The notes beneath the pieces are model-generated. The model saw only the letters and a list, made by a program, of their open reading frames with translations, did not search any database and was not told the origin of the DNA. A program made the position numbers and the translations under genes. From contig JAHBMJ010000129.1 in the NCBI GenBank assembly GCA_018398765.1, forward strand, positions 1 through 56,955: a stretch of DNA of 56,955 bases, written 5' to 3'. Positions 48,502-56,955 of the stretch are shown here, piece after piece; within the stretch, counting starts at the first letter, position 1; each line of letters opens with the position of its first letter. The stretch is from Chromera velia. Taxonomy: Eukaryota > Sar > Chromeraceae.

Positions 48502-48940
48502 AGGTGTCCCCAAGTCTCCGTTCACCAACACCTACAAACATGGAGGGACGGGCATTCACGCTTTATGCAGTCAAGGAAGCACTTCTGTCTAGCTTATTCT
48601 GCGTACACAAGGTCCTAAAGAAAAGACCAAGAGCCTAAGAAGCAGCGGGTCCGGACAGGCTGACCTGGGGGTTGACCGCGGGGCTCCCAAGACTGTGACC
48701 TGCAAGGAAAGAGTAAGGAGAGCGATGAGGGCAGCAGTACTTTAACACCTGAATAAGGCCGGCAGCCCTTCCCCGCTTGAACAAGAGGAGCAGCAACAAG
48801 CAGAAAGACGTTGAAAACAAGATCAAATTGGCTGGTCTCCACTGGACCTACCTGCAAGCTCCACTTCGTGCTGACCCGAGGTGATCCAGCAACAGCCGTC
48901 TCCTCTTTAGTCTCCTCTAGAGCTCCGAAAGTGCACTCCC
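48502..48940 (-). CDS. Candidate small exons on the minus strand
   Basis: A segment ending at 48852 (donor GTAGGT) reads ALEETKEETAVAGSPRVSTK and onward to WSLQ. The next, 48699-48665 (acceptor CTTTCCTTGCAG, donor GTCAGC), encodes VTVLGAPRSTP in compatible phase. A third possible piece ends at about 48502 with donor GTCAGT. No homology recognised. These could belong to the same gene as the exons at 39050-39789, with element 2 lying in an intron. That link is only a possibility. Confidence 0.25.
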
Positions 48941-48961
48941 AAAAAAAAAGTCAAAACCGAG

Positions 48962-49018
48962 AAAACGCTCTGTCACACATCTTCTGAAACCATCAGAAGA
49001 CATCTGACAGAGCGTTTT
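48962..49018. repeat. Perfect inverted repeat
   Basis: AAAACGCTCTGTCA (48962-48975) pairs with TGACAGAGCGTTTT (49005-49018). Inside, TCTTCTGA pairs with TCAGAAGA. A compact foldback of unknown role. Confidence 0.8.
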
Positions 49019-49270
49019 TTATAGCAACATTTCTGTGGGAAAAGTCCGTTTGCTCAAAGGTTCAGAACTCCGCAGTTTTAAACCTGTGGACCTTCAAGAC
49101 GGACAAAAGACTTCAGACCTGATTATTAGCCGACAGAGGCAAAGTCGGCGCTGCGTGCATCGAAGGGGCAGGGTGCCGTCACCCCCTCTGGCCCTGTGGC
49201 GGCGCTTCCCGGACCCACGATAAGCCCATGTCTGGACCTGGCGGCGGGGAGGTTTGATCCCCCTTGCCCA

Positions 49271-49298
49271 AGGTTCAGAAGTGCGGACTTCTGAACCT
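49271..49298. repeat. 28-bp palindrome
   Basis: AGGTTCAGAAGT-GCGG-ACTTCTGAACCT, 12-bp perfect arms. A related half (AAGGTTCAGAACTCCGC) lies near 49057. The pair may mark the ends of a small foldback element. GTGTCCGACC just after is shared in part with the foldback at 55219-55464. Confidence 0.75.
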
Positions 49299-49934
49299 CG
49301 GAAAGGGGGGGGTGTCCGACCCAACTCGAGGTCCCTGACCTAAAACAGTTACAAAACACTGTCAGAGGGTTTCTACTATCTGCATGCATGCATTTGTATC
49401 ACCAACTTGGATGGCTGACGAGCTGGGAGATTATAATAAGTCCCATTCTACCGCCGAATGAAATGATGAGGAGTAAAAAAAAACCATTTTTAGACAGCAT
49501 GAGAAAGAGGCAGGGATAGAGAGCGATAGAGAGTGAAAAAGGGAGGAACATGCAAATACATATACCATGGACAGATGCATGTATGTATTTCATCATATAC
49601 ACGAAAACATAGTCCCTAAAACAAAGCGGAGCAAACTGAGATGACAAAGATGTTGTCCACCCTCACGCAGAGGCGTACTTGAGACCAACAGACACCTGTA
49701 GATGGCATTGCAAGCCCGACTGAAAAGGTATGGCAAGAGAAGGCATGGAGACGGAGCGCAGAGACGATGTTGTTCATTGTTTTACATAAGGGAAAGGAGC
49801 CAAAGAACGGGTTTACCACTTTATCCCTCATGTTTTGGAATCTCAGAACTGTCCCTAAGCGATTGCCGGTACCTTTCGGTGTCCAGCCTTTGTTGAAAGG
49901 GGGGGCGTTGCATAAGGACCCCATTAAATCCCCC

Positions 49935-50228
49935 TGTTATAAGTATTACTACAAACGAATAACGAGGCTCATAAACTTAAGACAGAGAAATCTACCAGTT
50001 CAGTCTTAGTCTGTTCACTTCGTGCATTGAAGACTCCCATAACAATCTCGCTGTGACGTCATCAAACAAGACTGCTACATGATAGCATGCAACCTTTCTA
50101 ATTTTAGTGGTAGCTAGGCATAGGGCGCGGTCCCATAACTAGGCTTTGAGGCCGGGCCGCGCGCACTACGTGCTATCCACAAAATTTAAAGTGCGCCCGC
50201 GCCACCACTACTTCATACAAGTGCTACA
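49935..50228 (-). repeat. 3' LTR of element 3 (boundaries estimated)
   Basis: The right edge is placed at CTACA (50228) because ATGCCCGCCCC follows, as beside the LTR of element 2. The left edge (TGTTATAAG at 49935) is a guess, as no second LTR is present. Confidence 0.5.
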
Positions 50229-50769
50229 AATGCCCGCCCCTAAGAAACGTGTACCCACACACGTTCATTAAAATGGACACTTCTCTTTGAAAGCCATGTC
50301 AAGTCGGTCATTCACCTCGCCTCAATCAGTCAGTCTGACTCGATCCAGGGACCTCGACAAAAGAACGAAAAGAGAGATGCCATTCGATCAACCGATCAAT
50401 CGCGAACACATCAATAGACACAATGTTCGATCGATTTATGTGCAACGAAAGCATGATACACGAAGACACTAGCATGCTACGCGCACGCTTTCTTTATAGT
50501 CCAGACTTGAATGCACTTCTTTTCAATCTGCTCCATCTTGTTCTTCTTATTTTTCTCTCCATCTCTCTATTTTCCCCTCATAGACTCACGCATAGTATGT
50601 TGCGCACCACATGCAGAGAATCAGATGAAGGGAAAAAAGAAATTTGAAGAAGATCAAAAATATTCAGAGTAAAGAACGTCACACAGTGTGTTGTCTGCTT
50701 AACACACACAAAGCGCTTTTCTCTTTCTTTCCTTCTTCTGCCCCTTTTCAAACACAGACTATCACTTCC

Positions 50770-53565
50770 TTGCTTGCTTCTTCTTGAAGTCCTAGATAGC
50801 AGCTTGTGCCCTCTTGAGATTTGCTGCCGGCTCCCAAGACGCGTTTTCCTCTGTATCTCCTCTCTAGTGCACCAAGTAGTAAACCTGTCGCCCCTCTCTT
50901 CTCTTGTCGATCACCTTAAATAAGTTTTCTACTTTATACTCCTTCTTCTCAAAACCTGGTAAACGCACAGATGACGGGCTCCGCTCTCCCTCTTTGAACT
51001 CATATCGCTTCAGAAATGAGACGTGCAGGACTGGATGCCTTCGAATTCTTTCGGAGAAGACGAGCTCATATACGCCACTTCTCCCACTCTGCGCTTAATC
51101 TCAAACGGTCCATAAAACATGGCCGCCAACTTTCTCTTCTCCCCCCCTAGAAGTTTTTCCCCCTAGAAAAATTTCCAGTGCACAAGCACCCAATCTCCCT
51201 TCTTGAAGATTTCCTCTCTCCTCTTTAGATTCACAAGTCGGGCCGCTCTCTCTCTGGCTTGATTCAGTCGGTCCTTCATCTCCTGAAGGATCGCTATCCT
51301 GTCCTTCCATATGTCACTTGCCTGCTTCGATGCGTGATGGGGGTTCAGGAGAGCCGAGAAAGTTCGAGGCTGTCTGTGGCCACCCCCACAGGCTACCTAA
51401 TAAGGAGCATGACCGAGCGAAGGTGCACGCTCGTTCTGTAGGCAAACTGCATCTCCTTCAAATGTTCCACCCAATCCTCCTAATGATCCGCTACAAAACA
51501 CCGAAGCATCTGCTTAATCGTTCTGTTGTCTCTCTCCGTTTGGCCATCTGGCAGTGTCTGTGGGTGTGCAGAGGTAGAAAAGAGAAGCTTCATATCTGTG
51601 AGGAAGTGGAGTGTCTGCCAGAAAGCAGAAAGAAAATGCGAGCCTCGATCAGAGACGATTAACTTTGAAAGTCCGTGTTCATACACCACTTCATCATAGA
51701 ACAGCTTCGCCGTCTCCACTGCACCCGCTTCTTTCCTGGTGGGCAAGAACCATACGTACTTGCTAAGTCGATAAACAACTGTCAGGATCATGGCATCCAC
51801 TGTCATCCCTCTGAAGTCCATCGGAGGAAGAGCAGTGATCCAATCCATCAATAAGTCGTCAAACACATCGTCTGAAAGCAGGAAAGGTTGCAAAAAACCA
51901 GCAAGCTTCTGATTTGAATGCTTGCTCCACTGATAGGAGTCGCATGACCTCACGTACTTTTGAACAGAAGCCAGTATGTGCGGCCAAAAGGACCTCTCAA
52001 TCAGTCGAGCATGTGTTTTGTCGACCTCCAAATACTCATACAGTCGGCCGTCATGATGCTCATGAATCATCTTCCTCTGGAGCTCTTTTATTGGAATCGC
52101 GAGACGCTCATCCCAGTACAGAAGTCCATTCCACAAACTGAAGTGTGCAAGTCGCATGCGAAGGTGTGGTACGGGAGGGCGGGAGGGTCTTGGGTCCGAC
52201 AAAAAGGGCAGACGAGGGTAGGAGCTCCGAAAAGAAAGAATCCTGAGCATACGCTGACCTGATCTGCGATAAAATTTCTTCATCTGGTCTCATTTCCACC
52301 ATTATTCTGACTGTTTCTCTCTCACTTTCTTCTTGTGTCTCAGACCTCATAGGTCGTTGAGAGAGAGCATCAGCCACGACATTCTTCACACCCGAAAGAT
52401 ATAAAGGTGTAATGCCAAGACCATCAAAAAAAAGAATCCATCTCCTCAATCGGTCAGGTGCACCCACCAACACTATTCCTGAGTTGATTATCTTCAGGCT
52501 CTCATGATCCGACCAAACCTTAGTAGTGTGACTGAATCATAGATATAAGGGCGAAATGCCTTCACACCAAAGACCACTACCAGAAGTTCCTTCTTTCAGA
52601 TTGGGTAGTTAAGCTCAGCAGCTGTAAGCTTCCAAGAAGCAAGGGAGACGACGCGCAGTCCCGCTGCTCTCGGATCTTCCTGTATCAAAACAGCTGCCAA
52701 AGTCGTCCCAGTAGCATCTGTGAACAACTCAAAAGGATAAAGAGGATCAGGCACATAGAGGGTAATCACATCAGCCACCTTCTTTTTCAGTAGAACAAAC
52801 GCTGTCTGCTGAGGATCCGTCTACTCAAACTGAATGTCCTTTTTCAGTAGAGTGGTGAGAAGAGCCAAAATCGCACTGTATCCAAAAATAAAGCGTCAGA
52901 ACCAGTTGCAAAGCCCAAAAAATACTCTCAACTCATGTTTGTCTCAAGGCACAGGCCACTTCTGCACTTTGTTTGTTTTCTCCTTCTCCGGCCTCACTCC
53001 GTTCTGTGAGATCTCATACCCAATGTACACCGTCTGCGGCACAAAAAATTCGTACTTCACAATCTTTGTGTAGTATTTATGCTTCCTCAACTAAGAGAGA
53101 ACGTCAGTCAGGTCTCTCTCGTGTTCTTTCTTGTTGCGCAAATAGATCAAAATGTTGTCGATCCAAGTGAAAGCACACCTGTCAAGCAACGGACAAAGAA
53201 CAACCTGCACTGCCCGCTGGCTTGTCGACGGAGCGTTGCACATCCCAAAGCTCATTACAAGCCACTCCAAATTTTCCATACCAAGTGATGAAGGCAGTCT
53301 TCGGAATGTCCACCTCTTGCACTCGAATCTTATAAAAGAATTATTGAAGGTCGAGTCGAGAGAAGATACGCGTTCTGTGAATTTGATCAAGCAGCTCCTC
53401 TGCAAAGGGCAATGCATGTTTATCTTTGATTGTCAGAGAGTTCAAGGCTCTGTAGTCAATGCACATTCGCAGAGTCCCGTCTCTCTTAGCAACAAAGAAA
53501 GCAAGAGCAGCATACGGAGAAACGGAGGGTCGAATGAATCCTTTCTTGAGATAGTTATCCAAACT
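50770..53565 (-). pseudogene. Element 3: 5'-truncated chromovirus-type pol
   Basis: Minus-strand pieces in several frames follow the order of element 2 pol. RT start: [20 protein letters not shown] (53562-53341). RT core: MSFGMCNAPSTSQRAVQV and W-I-D-N at 53154-53165, again W for Y, with a further change of the last Asp to Asn. RNase H: FTDATGTTLAAVLIQEDP. Integrase: MDWITALPP, SDRGSHF, DGQTERDNRT, and a C-terminal part near 51100-51300. Gag, protease and the 5' LTR are missing: similarity ends at about 53565 against AT-rich DNA. At least four frame changes make this copy more decayed than element 2. Confidence 0.85.
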
Positions 53566-54099
53566 GACTGTACTGATAATTGAAACTTTTGTACTGGAAA
53601 GTGACTTTGAAAAATTTAGTTTTTAAAACATTAAAATAGATAGTTTAACCTTTAAACTAATTGATTTTTATAATTTATTTAAGACTGTTTAAGCTTAATA
53701 AGATGTTTAAAAAATAAAATAAAAAAATGTGTATGTAGAGTATATATTTTTTCAAAACTATAAATTGTCTGGTACCTATCATGATCGTAAATTAACATAA
53801 ATTAACGCTAAGACAAAAACACAATAAGAAATCCATCTGAATGGCTCGGAATTGATCCGATTGAAACATTTCTTTTCATGATCATAACTGTTTTGTTTTT
53901 GATTCATATGAGGCATTGCTCAACGGCGGGCGTGTCAGGGGTAGGGGGGGGGGGGGGGGGGCATTTCAGTATATATTAAACATGCATACCCGTGAACGCT
54001 ACCTGCAGAAATACGTGCACATAAACAGAAAGTCAGTCGAATCGCCAGAATACATATAAAAGCATGTATACAAACACAACCTGTATCTTTAATTTGCAT
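53566..54099. other. AT-rich DNA with a poly-G run
   Basis: No gene recognised. A run of about 20 G lies near 53942-53961. Confidence 0.5.
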
Positions 54100-54860
54100 C
54101 AGAATGATAGATGAAAGCAGGAAGACCAAAATTGAGAAAACAATCGGACGGGCAGGAAGGCCGAAATCGGGAAAGCAATCAAGCGGGCAGGAAAGCTAAA
54201 ATTGGAAGGCAGTCAGGCTGCCAGGAAGACCAAAATTAAAAGGCAGGCATGTGGGCAGAAAGAACGAACTTTGGAAGGCAGTCAGACACACAAAAAAGCC
54301 AAACTTGGGAAGACAGTCAGGCCAGCAGGAAAAACAAAATTGAGAAAGCCATCGAGCAAGCAGGATGACCGAAATTAAGAGGCGTTAGGAGAAAACTTGG
54401 GCGGGAAAGAAGACCAAAATAGGGAAAGCAATCAGGCAGGCAGGAAAACCGAAATTAGGAAGGCAACCAGACAGGCAAGAAGGCCAAAATTGTGAAGTCA
54501 GTCAGGCAGACAGAAAGGCCAAAATTTAAAAAGCATTGAGGCAGACAGAAAAACCAAAATTTGGAGGGCAGTCAGGCAGGTAAGAAGGCCGAAATCGGAA
54601 AGCAGTCAGCATGGCAAGAATATAAAACTCTAGAAAGCAGTCAGGCAGGCAAGAAGGCCGAAACTAGGAAGGCAATCGGGCAGGCAGAAAGACCAAAATT
54701 GAGAGCACGGCAAAGACCGTAATTAGGAAGGCAATAAGGCGGGCGGAAAGGCCAAAATTGGGAAAACATTTAGCCAGACAGAAAGGCTGAAAGCTAGAGG
54801 GCAGTCAAGCAGGCAAGAAGCCTTAGGGCAAAATTTCGGAGGCAGTCAGGCCGGTAAAAA
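54100..54860. repeat. Minisatellite, ~39-bp unit, about 19 diverged copies
   Basis: The unit is close to AAGGCAGTCAGGCAGGCAAG followed by AAGGCCAAAATTGG. Copies vary in length and sequence. No reading frame is kept across units. Confidence 0.85.
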
Positions 54861-55218
54861 AAAACACAGGCTCGGCACGTATAGGCGCTGCTCCCTTTCG
54901 CAGTTTAAAGACTGCGGCCGCAACAAAGATGTAAAGACCTACCTCTAGCGGAGTTGAAAAAAGCCTGGGGCCTAGAACAAACATCTCCTAAATGAGACCA
55001 ACGACCTGTAAAGAGTAGAGAAGGGGGGAAGGGGTGAGCTACACACGCAAAGGGAGACGGTAGTTTTTTGCCTTGCTAAGGGCAGACCGGTCAGTCGCTC
55101 AGCAACCATAATGGCCAGGTTGCAACCATACAGGAACACTTACAGACATCGTACAAAGCCTTTTGCATGCACCAAAAAGGCTCATCTCTGCAAACAAGAT
55201 TTTTTCAATTCCTTCACT

Positions 55219-55464
55219 GGGAGGGGGGGGTGGACCCTCTCGTAGGGGTACGAAACGACCGAATTTCATACCCCTGCTGGCAGGGGGGGGTCCGACCTGC
55301 TCTGTAGGTTTGCATCCAAAATGTGTCTAGGAAACACTCCTAGACACAGTGTTTCCTAGACACATTTTTGGCGCAAACCTACAGAGCAGGTCGGACCCCC
55401 CCCTTCTACCAAGGGTACGAAACTCGGTCGTTTCGTACCCCTGCGAGAGGGTCCACCCCCCCTT
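55219..55464. mobile_element. Palindromic foldback element
   Basis: The two halves are nearly perfect inverted copies. Outer arms read GGGGGGGTGGACCCTCTCG and its complement; the inner 21-bp stem AAAATGTGTCTAGGAAACAC(T) is at 55318-55338 and 55348-55368 with a 9-base loop. A partial diverged copy (GTGTCTAGGAGTGTTTCC, then CAAACCTACAGAGCAGGTCG) lies at about 55606-55685, against the LTR of element 4. No coding capacity. Confidence 0.8.
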
Positions 55465-55685
55465 GTTGCTGGTGGAACGACACAAAACGAACTGACCTGA
55501 TTGAGTGATCCAAACCAGTTTGGCAACCCTTTTAGTTGTTGTACAACTCCTTTGCACCGAGGCAACCACTCCCACGAGCAACCAGAGGTGTCCAGCCAAC
55601 ACAGATTTGCGTTCAAAATGTGTCTAGGAGTGTTTCCTCGACACATTTTGGACGCAAACCTACAGAGCAGGTCGGACCTCCCCCC

Positions 55686-56955
55686 TGAAAGACCCTAAAA
55701 GCCACTAGATCTTCTCAACTAGAAGCTTATCATTAGAGTCTCTTAAGATCTTCTTACAGGGAAAGACTAAAGGACGGGATGCATTGCATATTCCCGTTCC
55801 TTTCATTGTTCAGCCGTTTCATCTCATCACGTTTTATGAGCATGCTACTATTGATTGCAATTAATTCAAATTGCATGAAGAAGCATGCACATGCATGCAT
55901 GCAGCTCGGCATGGCTCATCAATCTATAAGGCGGCGCGTATGGCGGCGGGCACTTCAGGCATGGCGGCTCAACAATCACCCCCTGACTGAGGCACAGACG
56001 AAGGAACAAATACAGAGCCGTCTGTCTACCCACAACGCCGACTGACTCTCATGTACATGCTCGATCGCTTCACAAAGTCAATCTTCTTAACACGTGCTCC
56101 TGCTTTCTCTTTCTTCACAACTTTCGCAGTGGAAGGAACGTTACCATTGCAGCGCTCTAACATGAGCTTGGTCTGTCTATCTGCCTTCATGTCACTAGTC
56201 CTGCACCAGTATACACGGGAACGCAGACGACGCAATTCCTGCCTGACATAAGCAAGAAGACCATTCATAGCGGGCTCTGNTTCACCTTCTTCCACGAGGA
56301 AGACGACACGACAGAGGAAGAATCAGAGGACTCAGACTCGCTGGAAGAGTCCGAGTCATCAGAAGAGTCCGAATCGTTGCTCGGCACAGCAACAGAAACC
56401 TTCTGCCGTCTCTTGTTCTTTCCGGACTTCTTCTTTTCCAAAATCTTTTCTACGATCTCGTCAATCTTTTCTTCTAATTTCTTCTCAAGAAGGGAATCGA
56501 GTTTGGAATCGAGAGTCACTGCGCTGCTGCTTGACTGTGCAGCTGCAGCTTCTTCTTGGGCCTTCTTCTTGGCCTCTTCCTTTTCCTTTCTCCTCTGAGC
56601 TCTCGTCCGGACCATCTTGAAAAATCCAGAGAGAGAGAAAGAGAAAAGAGCAATCAGATCGGACACACTGACTGAAAGACCCTAAAAGCCTCTAGATCTT
56701 CTCAACTAGAAGCTTATCATTAGAGTCTCTTAAGATCTTCTTACAGGGAAAGACTGAAGGACGGGATGCATTGCATATTCCCGTTCCTTTCATTGTTCAG
56801 CCGTTTCATCTCATCACGTTTTATGAGCATGCTACTATTGATTGCAATTAATTCAAATTGCATGAAGAAGCATGCACATGCATGCATGCAGCTCGGCATA
56901 GCTCATCAATCTATAAGGCGGCGCGCATGGCGGTGGGCACTTCAGGCATGGCGGC
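55686..56955 (-). mobile_element. Short LTR retroelement (element 4), right end cut by window
   Basis: Direct repeats 55686-55974 (289 bp) and 56673-56955 (truncated) start TGAAAGACCC; the left one ends CTCAACA. They differ at about 5 positions in 283. On the minus strand a G-rich tract (CAGGGGGTGAT) precedes the 3' LTR. The internal part is only about 700 bp with one gene and no pol, so it is non-autonomous. Confidence 0.85.
56026..56615 (-). CDS. Element 4 internal ORF, basic coiled coil and Ser/Asp-rich
   Basis: ATG at 56615: MVRTRAQRRKEKEEAKKKAQ, a coiled coil (SLLEKKLEEKIDEIVEKILE), a basic cluster, then a Ser/Asp/Glu-rich stretch. At the N at 56280 the frame changes. Beyond it the next frame gives NGLLAYVRQELRRLRSRVYW and KADRQTKLMLERC to a stop near 56026. 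A base missing or miscalled at the N would explain the break, so this is probably one gene of about 195 residues. No zinc knuckle or known Gag fold is recognised. It may be a divergent Gag or an unrelated RNA-binding protein. Confidence 0.5.

Noticed and set aside
1-56955. Reassigned stop codon (TAG as an amino acid)
   Set aside because: TAG falls where relatives have Trp and also where they have Gln, and TAA and TGA occur too. Host gene TTI1 has no internal TAG. Mutation explains it better.

Overview
The window looks like nuclear DNA of a protist or alga. I lean towards a chromerid or other alveolate-like genome, but nothing here proves the lineage. Evidence: GT-AG introns with pyrimidine tracts, a host gene of at least 13 exons, Ty1/copia and chromodomain Ty3/gypsy retrotransposons, a leucine-rich-repeat pseudogene, and very many microsatellites. 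There is no bacterial gene organisation. Three N positions (36087, 40140, 56280) mark assembly uncertainty.

Layout. 1-1296: 3' end of a Ty1/copia pol, then pyrimidine-rich DNA with three polypurine-tract-like repeats. 4791-11720: a complete minus-strand Ty3/gypsy element with two 496-bp LTRs, a 5-bp target duplication (TATAC), gag and pol in -1 relation, and a convincing frameshift signal. 12282-21641: a plus-strand spliced gene that I read as TTI1, the HEAT-repeat scaffold of the Tel2-Tti1-Tti2 complex. 21642-23579: AT-rich DNA with a 436-bp foldback. 23580-23996: a small secreted or membrane protein. 24286-27776 (or to 28193): a spliced gene for an acidic protein with a degenerate 'DP' repeat that I do not recognise. 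30066-36796: a minus-strand LRR pseudogene split by a ~5-kb terminal-inverted-repeat element (30484-35470) that carries two convergent decayed genes of unknown family. 38900-39800 and 48500-48950: small candidate exons on the minus strand. 40220-41140: polypurine and tetranucleotide satellite. 41152-47520: a complete chromovirus whose single gag-pol frame has about 14 stops and no visible frameshift. 49935-53565: a 5'-truncated relative. 54100-54860: a minisatellite. 55219-55464: a palindromic foldback. 55686-end: a short LTR element with a gag-like or unknown ORF.

How it fits together. Only TTI1, the DP-repeat gene and perhaps the small membrane protein look functional. Everything else is mobile or decayed. 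Decay is strikingly biased: the LTR pair of the first gypsy element differs at about 21 sites by my hand alignment, all transitions. Nearly all in-frame stops in the elements sit where relatives have Trp, Gln or Arg, and one C-to-T or G-to-A change explains each. This suggests cytosine-methylation-driven or RIP-like mutation of repeats. The item I consider most likely to be new is the TIR element at 30484-35470.
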